In this document: in pieces, positions 25,875 to 34,744 of the stretch | Numbering within the stretch: the first letter of the stretch is position 1 | Layout of the letters: every line of letters starts with the position of its first letter | Assembly (NCBI RefSeq): GCF_900142015.1 | Contig: NZ_FQZN01000042.1 | Span: 1-39,662, forward strand | DNA: 39,662 bases | Source of the DNA: Bacteroides stercorirosoris | GTDB taxonomy: Bacteria; Bacteroidota; Bacteroidia; Bacteroidales; Bacteroidaceae | Direction of reading: 5' to 3' | Position numbers and translations under genes: made by a program | Notes under the pieces: generated by a model | Database searches by the model: none | The model's input: only the letters and a program-made list of their open reading frames with translations | Told to the model about the DNA's origin: nothing

Positions 25875-28013
25875 ATGAAAAAATTAAGATATACATTATT
25901 TACAGCTATCCTATCCGTTGCAATGACGGCTGGTTTTAGCTCTTGTAGCGACAGTTTTCTGGATGAAGAAAACAAGGCATCCTATACAACTGACTATTTC
26001 AAGACCTCTCAAGGCATTCAAGATTTGGCTACAGCACTGTATGGCAATATCCGTTGGCATTTCGGTTATGAATGGGCTTATGGTATTACTCTGTATGGCA
26101 CAGACGAATTCACAAATGGTTCCGACCTGACCGCAGAACCATGGAATACTTATGACAGCCGTTTGAATCCATTGAATTGTACAAAAGCGAATGGCGCCGC
26201 CAACGATAATTGTCCGGGGGTATCGGCTCTTTGGGATCAGATGTACTATGGCATTGCCTCTGCAAATCAAGTTATTGCATCTGCCGATTATGTTGCTGAT
26301 GCGGAAATCCGTGAAAAATGTCTGGGTGAAGCTTATTTCCTGCGTGGATATAACTACTATCGCCTCTTTGCACAATATGGTGGTGTGATTCTGCAAACCA
26401 AAGTTACTGAAGGTGTGATCAGAACTTTTAATCGCGCTTCTGCAGAAGAAACATTAAACCAAGTAATTGATGACCTGCAGAATGCTTATGACAGACTGCC
26501 TACAGATAGATGGCGTGGTACAGGTACCTGGACAAAATATACAGCAGCCCACTTCTTAGCAAAGGCATTGCTGTATCGCCAGTCAGAACGTTGCAGCGAT
26601 TGGAACTCAAGCTATCCGGCAGATGCAGACTTGAATAAAGCCATTGCACTATGTGATGAGATCATCTCAAAATGTCCGTTGGAGAATGATTATAATAACC
26701 TCTATGCTAAATGGACAGGTATAGACTGTAAGGCTGAAGAATCTAATGAAATTTTAATGTCATGCCAACACACCTCTTCCGCTACAGGGCGTTTTGGAAA
26801 TCGCACTTATAATTACTTCAATCCGCAATTCTCTAACTTTTCCGGTGGTTGGACACAACGCGGTCAATATATCGGTGGTATGGATTTTCAACGTTGCCGC
26901 CCTACAGAGTACGCTTACTCTATCTTCGACAATGTGAATGACTCACGTATGTGGAAGACATTTAAAACTGTTTACGGATTGAATAATATAGCATCAAAAA
27001 CAGACGATGTGGTAACGGTAAACGGTGTCACAGTCAATCAAGTCCCTACATTAGGTGACCAAGGTATTATCTTTATTCTTAACAAGAAAAATGACAACCG
27101 TTTTAAAGATGCGACTCATTCTGACTATGGAACAGTAGGACGCGCTGGTATAGCCCATTCTTTTGTAAATCCCGAAACCAATAAATGGGTACCCAATGTA
27201 TTTCCTGTATATGCAGGAGGTCAATATGTATTGAATACTTATGGTGTAAGCGGAAACCCTGCACAGTCTAACGTGTTCTGCGGCATCAACAAAACTGATG
27301 ATGGTTCACGTACAGCAGAGAAAGGTGACGCACATCGTGATGTTATTATGGCACGTACCGGTGAGACCTATCTGGTTAAAGCTGAAGCCCAAGTACGTTT
27401 AGGTAATTTCCCGGATGCCATTTCTACCATAAATCAACTCCGTTCACGTGCTGAGTGGAAGGACGGTGAGAATCGTGAATATTATACAGACGGTTCCATG
27501 GCTTTCTTAAAAAGTGCAGGCGGCGATACGGACAATTCAACTGCGCTGAGCACTTTAGGTAAATGCAAAGATGCAAATGGAACTAAAATCAATAACACGG
27601 AGGCATTTAAGGCTTCTTTCCTGCAAAAGAATACTTACTATCTTTCAACAGGTATAGAACGTACCACAGTTGCTTCCAGCCTGCAAATCGCAAGCTATTC
27701 GGCATTACCGGATGAAGATGAGGCAATCCTCTCGGCTATGGGTGTAAGTGGTGACAAAGCCCGCTTGATTAACTTCATATTGAATGAACGTACCCGTGAA
27801 TGCTTAGGTGAATGGAACCGATGGGAAGAGTTGAGCCGTACCAAAACACTCATTCAACGTGCCAAACTGTTTAATCCTGAAGCTGCGACGAATATAGCAG
27901 ACAAACATCTGCTTCGCCCTATTCCACAAACATTCTTAGACCAACTTCAACATGAAGACGGTACTAATTTGAGTGATGAAGAGAAAGCTGCAATGCAGAA
28001 TCCGGGCTATTAA
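25875..28013 (+). CDS. SusD/RagB-like surface glycan-binding lipoprotein
   Basis: Binds glycan at the cell surface and closes over SusC. It has a lipoprotein signal (AGFSSC, lipid anchor Cys24), then the RagB/SusD N-terminal helical fold (SDSFLDEENKAS, the EAYFLRGYNYYRLFAQYGG motif) and a C-terminal part with INFILNERTRECLGEWNRWEELSRTKTL. At 712 residues it is longer than the usual 500-600, mostly from insertions in the middle, seen in SusD proteins for complex glycans. A terminator hairpin follows 31 nt after the stop, so susCD is a two-gene unit. Confidence 0.95.
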   Translation: MKKLRYTLFTAILSVAMTAGFSSCSDSFLDEENKASYTTDYFKTSQGIQDLATALYGNIRWHFGYEWAYGITLYGTDEFTNGSDLTAEPWNTYDSRLNPLNCTKANGAANDNCPGVSALWDQMYYGIASANQVIASADYVADAEIREKCLGEAYFLRGYNYYRLFAQYGGVILQTKVTEGVIRTFNRASAEETLNQVIDDLQNAYDRLPTDRWRGTGTWTKYTAAHFLAKALLYRQSERCSDWNSSYPADADLNKAIALCDEIISKCPLENDYNNLYAKWTGIDCKAEESNEILMSCQHTSSATGRFGNRTYNYFNPQFSNFSGGWTQRGQYIGGMDFQRCRPTEYAYSIFDNVNDSRMWKTFKTVYGLNNIASKTDDVVTVNGVTVNQVPTLGDQGIIFILNKKNDNRFKDATHSDYGTVGRAGIAHSFVNPETNKWVPNVFPVYAGGQYVLNTYGVSGNPAQSNVFCGINKTDDGSRTAEKGDAHRDVIMARTGETYLVKAEAQVRLGNFPDAISTINQLRSRAEWKDGENREYYTDGSMAFLKSAGGDTDNSTALSTLGKCKDANGTKINNTEAFKASFLQKNTYYLSTGIERTTVASSLQIASYSALPDEDEAILSAMGVSGDKARLINFILNERTRECLGEWNRWEELSRTKTLIQRAKLFNPEAATNIADKHLLRPIPQTFLDQLQHEDGTNLSDEEKAAMQNPGY

Positions 28014-28044
28014 TGGAATAGATTATTGCATTCAATAAATTAGT

Positions 28045-28073
28045 AAAGGAGTACTGAATTCAGGTACTCCTTT
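28045..28073 (+). terminator. Terminator after susD
   Basis: Stem AAAGGAGTAC (28045-28054) and GTACTCCTTT (28064-28073), loop of 9 nt, followed by ATTTT. It ends the susCD transcript. Confidence 0.8.
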
Positions 28074-28101
28074 ATTTTCACACTATAATTTCCTATTTAT
28101 T

Positions 28102-28428
28102 ATGAAGATATTCAATTTGTTTATATGCTTCTTTATACTATTCGTGCTGGTAACAGGATGCAAACAGCAAAAAGTCATACGCTATGAACTGGTGGATGGT
28201 AATCCCGAAATAGATTATATAGATTTCTTAAACGACACTTTATGCAGATTTGTCGCACCGGGACCATTAATTCTGACGTGCCATTATGCAAAACAGGGAA
28301 ATACCTATATAATACAGATTAACAATATGGTGAGCGCACGACTGTGTAAAATAGGAGAAGGCAAACTTCAAGGTGAACCTCCTTTTTTTGAAGGTATATG
28401 GACAGTAAAGGAGAAGCTGCTGCATTAG
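28102..28428 (+). CDS. Small lipoprotein of unknown function
   Basis: 108 residues with a lipobox VTGC (Cys20) after a strongly hydrophobic stretch (FNLFICFFILFVL). The mature part, about 88 residues, looks like a small beta-rich domain (YELVDGNPEIDYIDF, GPLILTCHYAKQGNTYIIQI). I do not recognise a family. It follows the susCD terminator and so probably has its own weak promoter. It may be an unrelated neighbour. Signal peptide and plausible composition support a real gene. Confidence 0.6.
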   Translation: MKIFNLFICFFILFVLVTGCKQQKVIRYELVDGNPEIDYIDFLNDTLCRFVAPGPLILTCHYAKQGNTYIIQINNMVSARLCKIGEGKLQGEPPFFEGIWTVKEKLLH

Positions 28429-28646
28429 AAAAGTAATGGCAAGAGAACAAACGAACTTTTTAAATATGTTGTTTTTAACTGATATCACTGACTTTACATT
28501 GGCGACAAATTTGGGAATAATGCTTTTCCTCTCTTTCAATGGTCGAAAGGCTTAATAAATATATGCTCCTAATAGTTATCAGATTCATATATATATAGCT
28601 TACTTTGTACAACTAATAACACACTAAAGAACTTTCCGTTAATCTT

Positions 28647-29324
28647 AATAGAAAAGCGCATCTACTTATTCTGTTATGCACATTCTGTATCCTTTCTCCG
28701 GTGTATACGCAGCAATCTCTTTCTGATGAATTCAAAAAAGCGGCGGGAGATTATGCAGCTCTTTATACCAGTAAAGTAGAAGTGAGCTACAGTCCTTACT
28801 ATTATATAAATCATCCTTATTGGGATACGGATGAATTTCAGGAAGGGGCAGTTTGCTATGATGGATCACTGTATACCGATATGCAGGAGCTTTCTTTATC
28901 TGTAGTGAGGAAAGACTGTGTGTTGCCTGCTTTTCCAACCTTCGGCTATTCATTAAAAGCAGATAATACTTCTGATAATCATCTTATTGCCGAATATGAG
29001 GGACATATCGTAGTCGGGAGGTTGATAGGAGCGTCTGCCGATTCTGTGGATGCCCGGTTGCCTTGTGTGGGTAAGGACATCCGGATTTTGACGGACAATC
29101 ACAACCTGACGGTACTTATGCCTTTTATACTTCGGGAATAACGGATATGCAAGAAATTGTTTTGTCGGCTTTGCCGGAATACTGCCCGCAAAACTTCCGA
29201 AACTTCGTATGGCATATAATGAGGATGCATTCTGGAACAATTGCATGATTTTTATCCTTCAATCAGTTACAACCTGGATGAATACGTCCGTTTTAATACG
29301 GTGCGTGAAGCATTCATTGCTTAA
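28647..29324 (+). pseudogene. Decayed secreted protein gene
   Basis: In one frame, codons from about 28650 give a good signal peptide (KAHLLILLCTFCILSPVYTQ) with no ATG before it. The first usable start is a GTG at 28701, already past the signal. The body (SDEFKKAAGDYAALYTSKVE, YYYINHPYWDTDEFQEGAVC) resembles a group of Bacteroides secreted proteins of unknown role, but the frame stops at 29141. In-frame stops follow, and after them a protein-like tail in the same frame (LHDFYPSISYNLDEYVRFN) to 29324. This is best read as a gene that lost its start and has internal stops. It overlaps the end of the AraC gene. Confidence 0.5.
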
Positions 29325-30199
29325 TCAGCCAGCATTCTTCTTCTATACTCGGTCGGGGTGAAACCGGTATTCTTCTTGAAGGATTTGTTGAAATGGGATA
29401 TTGTATCGAAACCACATTCGGTGCTGATTTGGGAGATATTCATATTGTCTAAAGAGAGTAGTTTGCAGGCATATCCGATGCGCATATCCAGTATGTAGTT
29501 TTTCAGAGTTTTACCAGTTTTGCTCTTGAAGAAACGGCAGAAGGAGGCAGGAGACATAGCAGCCAGACAGGAGATTTCATTTAAATCCATATGGCGCGTA
29601 TAGTGTTGGTTCAGGTAGGCCAGTATTTTGTCTATCCGGGAGTTGCCGCGTATCTGGTCCATCTGCTCCGACGGAGGGAGAATGACTTTGGAACTTATAT
29701 CAGACATTTCTTTAAATAGTTGTAGGATAGATAGAATCTGATCCATGCCGGACTCCAAAGGAATACTTTCCAGCAACTCAAGTGCCTTACCGGAACATCC
29801 GGCAGGAAAGTATATGCCTCTCTGTGAATCATCCAATAGCTTTTTTATTTTGGTGAATTGGATGTAGTGCCGTATGGAATACTGCATAAAGTCCTGTTCA
29901 AATTGTATGATGGTGCCTTTGGTCCGGAGGCTGCTGTCGGCGGCATGATAGACGTCGTCGCTCTTCATGTAGTGGGGGAGGTTGGAACCAATCAGAATGA
30001 AGTCCCCATCTTTAAAGTTTTCCATGTTGTTTCCGATGAAACTGGTTCCCGTACCTTCTTTAAAGTAGATGATTTCATATTCGGCATGGAAATGCCACGG
30101 GTATGTAAAGTGAGCATAGTCATAGAAACGGGCTTTGATGGGCGACGACTCTGAAATAGGGAGTTGCTCGTTTATCATTCTTCGGGTGGCTGACTTCAT
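29321..30199 (-). CDS. AraC-family transcriptional regulator with cupin-like sensor domain
   Basis: About 292 residues from the ATG at 30199. An upstream ATG at 30256 lies above the promoter element at 30227-30234 and is rejected. The N-terminal AraC-binding cupin (YPWHFHAEYEIIYFKEGTG, DGDFILIGSNLPHYM) probably senses a sugar. The C-terminal two-HTH domain is complete (MDLNEISCLAAMSPASFCRF, ISTECGFDTISHFNKSFKK, TGFTPTEYRRRM). It diverges from the mannonate dehydratase operon, which it most likely controls. It has no copy of the paired boxes found at the pectinase promoters. Confidence 0.92.
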   Translation of the reverse strand: MKSATRRMINEQLPISESSPIKARFYDYAHFTYPWHFHAEYEIIYFKEGTGTSFIGNNMENFKDGDFILIGSNLPHYMKSDDVYHAADSSLRTKGTIIQFEQDFMQYSIRHYIQFTKIKKLLDDSQRGIYFPAGCSGKALELLESIPLESGMDQILSILQLFKEMSDISSKVILPPSEQMDQIRGNSRIDKILAYLNQHYTRHMDLNEISCLAAMSPASFCRFFKSKTGKTLKNYILDMRIGYACKLLSLDNMNISQISTECGFDTISHFNKSFKKNTGFTPTEYRRRMLAD

Positions 30200-30226
30200 A
30201 AGTGGCAAATTTAGAGTTATTCTTTG

Positions 30227-30257
30227 CAAATATAGGAAAAATAGTCCGTGAATCAAT
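30227..30257 (-). promoter_or_regulatory. Promoter of the AraC-family gene
   Basis: On the minus strand ATTG (30257-30254), 19 bp, TATATTTG (30234-30227): one mismatch to the -33 element and a perfect -7 element, 27 nt before the ATG. Confidence 0.6.
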
Positions 30258-30261
30258 TCGC

Positions 30262-30269
30262 TACTTTTG
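30262..30269 (+). promoter_or_regulatory. -7 element of the mannonate operon promoter
   Basis: TACTTTTG matches TAnnTTTG. If used, the mRNA leader is about 180 nt and contains the whole hairpin repeat at 30284-30434. No -33 TTTG at normal spacing, so an activator is likely needed. Confidence 0.45.
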
Positions 30270-30283
30270 CAAAAGAATAATCA

Positions 30284-30434
30284 AATCAGGAGTTAAAGGA
30301 GTTATAGAAGTTATCAGCCTGCAAGCAGGCTTAGGAGTTAAGCCGATAGTGTTGCCAAGCATAAGCAGACTAAAGCATAAAGCAGACTATCGGCTTTAAC
30401 TCCTCTACTCCTCTAACTTCTCTAACTCCTGATT
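30284..30434. repeat. 150-bp nested hairpin element in the leader of the mannonate operon
   Basis: Outer perfect 12-bp stem (AATCAGGAGTTA at 30284-30295 with TAACTCCTGATT at 30423-30434). Inner 18-bp stem with one bulged base (30333-30350 with 30386-30404). A small hairpin AGCCTGC-AA-GCAGGCT lies at 30316-30331. The GGAGTTA motif occurs several times and is shared with the palindrome at 110-171. Confidence 0.8.
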
Positions 30435-30458
30435 CACATGAATAAATAAAGAACGAAA

Positions 30459-31619
30459 ATGGAAAAGACTTGGAGATGGTTTGGTAAGAAGGACAAGATT
30501 ACGCTGGATATGCTGAGGCAGATAGGCGTAGAAGGTATTGTAACCGCTTTGCACGATGTGCCGAATGGTGAAATCTGGACAGAGGAAGCTATTAATGATT
30601 TGAAGAAATACATTGAATCCTATGGCTTGCGCTGGTCTGTGGTGGAGAGTTTGCCGGTTTGCGAGGCAATCAAATATGCGGGACCGGAGCGTGACCAATT
30701 GATAGAAAACTATAAAGTCAGTCTGGCAAACCTGGGCAAATGTGGCGTGAAGACTATCTGCTATAACTTCATGCCCGTTATCGACTGGATACGTACGGAC
30801 TTGCAACATCCTTGGGCTGACGGCACCTCATCCCTCTATTTCGACCGTGTCCGTTTTGCTTACTTCGACCTCCGCATCCTCTGCCGTGAAGGAGCTGAGA
30901 AAGACTATTCCCCCGAAGAACTGGCGAAAGTGGCGGAACTGGACAAAACAATCACCGAAGCGGAGAAAGACGACCTCATCGACACGATTATCGTGAAGAC
31001 ACAAGGTTTCGTAAACGGTAATATTAAGGAAGGGGATAAGAATCCGGTGAATATCTTCAAGAAACTGCTGGCTCTGTACGAAGGCATTGACCGTGACGCA
31101 CTTCGTGAAAACATGCGCTATTTCCTTTCTGCCATCATGCCCGTATGCGAAGAGTATGGTGTGAATATGTGTGTGCATCCCGATGACCCACCGTTTCAGG
31201 TGTTAGGCTTGCCCCGCATTGTGACGAATGAAGAAGACATCGCCTGGTTCCTGAATGCAGTGGATAACCCGCACAACGGACTGACTTTCTGCGCAGGTTC
31301 ACTCAGCGCAGGCGAGCATAACGATACCCGTGAGTTGGCGAAGAAGTTTGCAAAGCGCACTCATTTCGTGCATCTGCGCAGTACGGCTGCCATGCCGGGC
31401 GGCAACTTCATCGAAAGTTCCCACCTGGAAGGACGCGGACATTTGATTGACCTTATCCGCATCTTTGAGAAAGAGAATCCGGGACTGCCCATGCGCGTAG
31501 ATCATGGCCGGATGATGCTGGGTGATGAAGATAAAGGATACAATCCCGGATACTCATTCCACGGCCGCATGCTGGCATTGGCACAGGTAGAGGGAATGAT
31601 GGCAGTAATTAATAGTTGA
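30459..31619 (+). CDS. uxuA: Mannonate dehydratase
   Basis: Dehydrates D-mannonate to 2-keto-3-deoxygluconate, a cytoplasmic step of hexuronate catabolism. The 386 residues match the UxuA family throughout: MEKTWRWFGKKDKITLDMLR, VTALHDVPNGEIW, VKTICYNFMPVIDW, MCVHPDDPPFQVLGLPRI, and CAGSLSAGEHND, with metal-binding Cys/His residues and DHGRMM near the end. No signal peptide. The SDR oxidoreductase follows after 19 nt. It links uronate release by the surrounding pectinases to central metabolism. Confidence 0.96.
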   Translation: MEKTWRWFGKKDKITLDMLRQIGVEGIVTALHDVPNGEIWTEEAINDLKKYIESYGLRWSVVESLPVCEAIKYAGPERDQLIENYKVSLANLGKCGVKTICYNFMPVIDWIRTDLQHPWADGTSSLYFDRVRFAYFDLRILCREGAEKDYSPEELAKVAELDKTITEAEKDDLIDTIIVKTQGFVNGNIKEGDKNPVNIFKKLLALYEGIDRDALRENMRYFLSAIMPVCEEYGVNMCVHPDDPPFQVLGLPRIVTNEEDIAWFLNAVDNPHNGLTFCAGSLSAGEHNDTRELAKKFAKRTHFVHLRSTAAMPGGNFIESSHLEGRGHLIDLIRIFEKENPGLPMRVDHGRMMLGDEDKGYNPGYSFHGRMLALAQVEGMMAVINS

Positions 31620-31638
31620 TAATTAATAATTAAAAGTT

Positions 31639-32457
31639 ATGATGAACGAACAATTCAGTATTGCAGGCAAGGTGGCGGTAATCACCGGTGCCGGTGGTGT
31701 ATTGGGTGGCAGCATTGCCAAGTGTTTTATGGAACAAGGTGCTAAAGTTGTAGCGGTCGATATTCGTCAGGAACAACTGGACAAGCGCGTAGAAGAACTG
31801 AAAACTTACGGTGAAGATGTTATCGGCATTGTAGGTAATGTATTGGATATTGCCAGCCTCGAAAAGCTGGCCGACGATATCGTTGCTAAATGGGGACGTG
31901 TTGACATCCTGTTGAATATTGCCGGCGGCAACATGCCGGGTGCTACCCTTGCGCCCGACCAGAACTTCTTCGATATGGACATCGCGTGCTGGGATAAAGT
32001 GACCAGTCTGAATATGAACGGAACCGTTTACCCGTCTCTGGTATTCAGCAAAGTGATGGCTAAACAAGGCAAAGGATGCATTGTGAATGTATCTTCTATG
32101 GCAGCTTACAGCGCCATCACCCGTGTGCCGGGCTATTCGGCAGCAAAGACGGCCGTTGCCAACTTCACTCAGTGGCTGGCAAGCGAACTTGCATTGAAGT
32201 ATGGAGACGGCATCCGCGTGAATGCCATCGCTCCAGGCTTCTTCATCGGCGACCAGAACCGTGCAGTCCTCATCAACCCCGATGGCTCACTGACGGACCG
32301 CAGCAAGAAAGTACTGGCTAAGACCCCGATGAAACGTTTCGGTGACATCAACGAGTTGAACGGTGCCGTACAATTCCTGTGCAGCGATGCCGCCAGCTTC
32401 GTGACGGGAGCGTTACTGCCGATTGATGGTGGTTTCAGTGCATTCAGCGGAGTATAA
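31639..32457 (+). CDS. uxuB: SDR-family D-mannonate oxidoreductase (fructuronate reductase)
   Basis: Reduces D-fructuronate to D-mannonate with NAD(P)H. 272 residues of the short-chain dehydrogenase fold: cofactor motif TGAGGVLGGS, NIAGGNMPG in place of NNAG, catalytic Tyr166 and Lys170 (YSAAK), and a Ser in NVSSMAAYSA. It is not homologous to enterobacterial UxuB but sits beside uxuA in many Bacteroidetes. The specific substrate is inferred from that pairing. The ATG at 31639 is followed by a second in-frame ATG at 31642; either may be used. Confidence 0.88.
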   Translation: MMNEQFSIAGKVAVITGAGGVLGGSIAKCFMEQGAKVVAVDIRQEQLDKRVEELKTYGEDVIGIVGNVLDIASLEKLADDIVAKWGRVDILLNIAGGNMPGATLAPDQNFFDMDIACWDKVTSLNMNGTVYPSLVFSKVMAKQGKGCIVNVSSMAAYSAITRVPGYSAAKTAVANFTQWLASELALKYGDGIRVNAIAPGFFIGDQNRAVLINPDGSLTDRSKKVLAKTPMKRFGDINELNGAVQFLCSDAASFVTGALLPIDGGFSAFSGV

Positions 32458-32486
32458 GATAATTATACTCTTTATATTGTAGTGTT

Positions 32487-32528
32487 TTTGCCACCAGCTT
32501 GGCAAAACTTTGCCAAGCTGGTGGCAAA
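32487..32528. terminator. Strong hairpin between convergent genes
   Basis: Perfect 20-bp stem (32487-32506 with 32509-32528) and 2-nt loop, with TTTG at the left end and CAAA at the right. It lies between the ends of the SDR gene (32457) and the GH42 gene (32566) and probably serves both. A further TTGGCAAAC copy follows at 32533. Confidence 0.85.
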
Positions 32529-32565
32529 CTATTGGCAAACTAATAGGGACAATGTTGGTACTGGA

Positions 32566-34644
32566 TTACCTCTCTATTGAGAATACCAATACCCCTGCCG
32601 TAGGAATATCTGTTGTCCCTATCAGAGCTTTCGCCCCTGCCGGAAGCGTAAACGAGTAAGGCTTGTCACTGTAATTAAGCACGATGCCCAATCCGTTGCG
32701 ATACTCCATTGTCACGCCATAGGGCAAGTCCATGACGGGGATATTCAGTTCGGCATACAGCTTTTTCAATACATCCTTTTCCAGAGTGCCGTCCGTGCTG
32801 TCGATGCCCACATACGTGATGCTGCCTTTGCCGAGTTTTCGGGTGCTGATTGCAGGTTTTCCTTCGTAGAACTCTTCGATATACTTGCCCCATGTACGGC
32901 CATCTTTGCCCGGTTTCAGTATTTCACCCCAAGTGTTCCAGGTGTATTCCTTACCGTCCATGACGTACTTTCCCGGTTCTTCGGGGAGGAGGAGGTCGTA
33001 GAATTCCATCTCATTGCCTGTCAGTTCGTCAATCATGGAGCCGAAGGGAGCTTCGGGCAGACGGCCGTAACGGTCTTTTTGTGCGGTGCGGCAGGTGAGT
33101 ACAAGGTTTCCGCCTTGCTTCACGTATTCAGTCCAGCGGTCCACGAGTGCTTTGTCCGCCATCTGATAGGCAGGGGCAATCACTACGGGGTATTGCGACA
33201 AGTCTTTGCTTTCGTTGATGATGTCCACCGGGGCGCCGAAGCTTTTCAGGGTGCGATAATACTTTTCGACGTGGGCCATTGTGTTCCAGGTGCGGTTCTG
33301 TTTCTGCCGCTCGATGCTCCATGCATTCTCGTGGTTGAAGAGGATGGCGGTGCGACGTGCCTGGTAATCGGCAGGCTTCACCTCACGGGCTTTTGCCTGG
33401 GGGCGCAATTGTTTGATTTCCTTGATGAACTGTTCAAACTCCCGTCCGCCGGGGGCGACGGTGGTACCGTCTGTGTTTACAATGCCGTAGTGGTATTGCT
33501 CTGTTCCGTAGAGCGGCTGGCGGTAGCGGTAGGTGCATGTAAAGTCGCTTCCACCGGCAAAAACACTCCACAGCCATAAGCGTACGGCTCCGGGCAGGGG
33601 TTGCGGGTTGATGCTTCCCCAGTTCACTTGTCCCGGCTGGAGTTCCATTACTCCGTAGGTGCCTTGCACGGGACGGAAGAAGTCGTTAGCGAAGGCGATG
33701 CGCAACGGATTGCCCACACGGTATCCGCGACGGCCGATGCCTTCGTTGTCGCCATAGACCATGTAGCGGGTATAGCTCACAAAGTCAAGGTCGGGGCTTC
33801 CGCCGATATGTCCTTCATCATAATTGGGGATGTAGTTTGTGGTCACCCATTGGTTGCGGGCATGCTTCTTGATGAGCAGGCATTGCTCGTTCAGGAAGTC
33901 ATTCGTCTGCCCGGCGGCAAAGCGGCGATAATCCAGAATCTGGTGATGGTTCATGAACATCTGGGCGGTTTTGGGAAGGGTAATCTCATCGAAAGACGAG
34001 TAAACCTCGCTCCAGAAGGCGGTGCCCCAGGCATCGTTCACTTCCTTAATATTGTTGTGGTACTTATTTCTCAGGAACTGGCGGAAAGCCACTTCGGCAG
34101 CAGGATTATAATCAAACTGCACGGCAGGTTCGTTGTCGAGCTGCCAACCGATGATGCGCGGGTCGTTGCCATAATGCTGCGCCAGCTTCTCTATCATCTT
34201 ATAAGACAGTTCACGGTAAACGGGAGAAGCAAACGAGGCATGTTGGCGTGCGCCGTGGTCGAGGACGGTTCCGTCTTCCTGCTTAATCAGGATTTCCGGA
34301 TACTTGCGGCTCAACCAGACGGGTGGGGTGGCGGTGGAAGTACACATGATAACTTTCAGTTGATACTTATCAGCAAGGGCAACCGCTTTGTCAAGCCAGG
34401 CAAAGTCATACTTTCCCTCTTCCGGTTCCAGTTGTGCCCAGGCAAACTCGGCAAAGTGTGTGAACTCGAAGCCCAGTTCGTGCATTTGTTTGAAATCGCG
34501 TTCCCACTGGCTCTCGTCCCAGTGTTCGGGATAGTAGTAAGCACCGGTCAGGGTGAGGTCTTTGTCGTTGAACCATGCAGGTTGTGCAAAGAGCATTCCG
34601 GTTGTCAGACAGGCGCAGAGTAAGATGAAAATCTGTTTCTTCAT
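32566..34644 (-). CDS. GH42 beta-galactosidase
   Basis: Removes beta-galactosyl residues, here probably from galactan side chains of RG-I. About 692 residues from the ATG at 34644, where a signal peptide begins (MKKQIFILLCACLTTGMLFAQ). The upstream ATG at 34731 lies above the promoter. The TIM barrel starts LTLTGAYYYPEHWDESQWERD. The acid/base is Glu172 (LDNEPA), the nucleophile Glu334 (MELQPGQVNW). The trimerisation and beta-domains follow, ending VLVFSIER. It has paired operator boxes at its promoter, matching the lyase operon. Confidence 0.94.
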   Translation of the reverse strand: MKKQIFILLCACLTTGMLFAQPAWFNDKDLTLTGAYYYPEHWDESQWERDFKQMHELGFEFTHFAEFAWAQLEPEEGKYDFAWLDKAVALADKYQLKVIMCTSTATPPVWLSRKYPEILIKQEDGTVLDHGARQHASFASPVYRELSYKMIEKLAQHYGNDPRIIGWQLDNEPAVQFDYNPAAEVAFRQFLRNKYHNNIKEVNDAWGTAFWSEVYSSFDEITLPKTAQMFMNHHQILDYRRFAAGQTNDFLNEQCLLIKKHARNQWVTTNYIPNYDEGHIGGSPDLDFVSYTRYMVYGDNEGIGRRGYRVGNPLRIAFANDFFRPVQGTYGVMELQPGQVNWGSINPQPLPGAVRLWLWSVFAGGSDFTCTYRYRQPLYGTEQYHYGIVNTDGTTVAPGGREFEQFIKEIKQLRPQAKAREVKPADYQARRTAILFNHENAWSIERQKQNRTWNTMAHVEKYYRTLKSFGAPVDIINESKDLSQYPVVIAPAYQMADKALVDRWTEYVKQGGNLVLTCRTAQKDRYGRLPEAPFGSMIDELTGNEMEFYDLLLPEEPGKYVMDGKEYTWNTWGEILKPGKDGRTWGKYIEEFYEGKPAISTRKLGKGSITYVGIDSTDGTLEKDVLKKLYAELNIPVMDLPYGVTMEYRNGLGIVLNYSDKPYSFTLPAGAKALIGTTDIPTAGVLVFSIER

Positions 34645-34675
34645 GGGTATTTTACTTGATAGGTTTATATATAGG

Positions 34676-34740
34676 CAAAGGTACGGGACGGGGCGAAAAC
34701 AGCCTATGGAAAATAGTACAAATCTATGCAATATAGAGCC
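34676..34740 (-). promoter_or_regulatory. Promoter and paired operator boxes of the GH42 gene
   Basis: -7 element TACCTTTG on the minus strand (34683-34676). Plus-strand box 1 ATGGAAAATAGTACA (34706-34720) starts 23 bp away; the weaker box 2 ATGCAATATAGAGCC (34726-34740) starts 43 bp away. The -33 position is poor. Confidence 0.65.
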
Positions 34741-34744
34741 TTTT

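Noticed and set aside
31610..31640. AT-rich sequence before the SDR gene resembling the recombination site arm
   Set aside because: It matches only the low-complexity TAATAATTAAAAGT portion, common in Bacteroides leaders; there is no 7-bp spacer or inverted second arm.
33601..34623. A 340-codon open frame opposite the GH42 gene
   Set aside because: It mirrors the high-quality GH42 coding sequence; its length results from that gene's codon bias.
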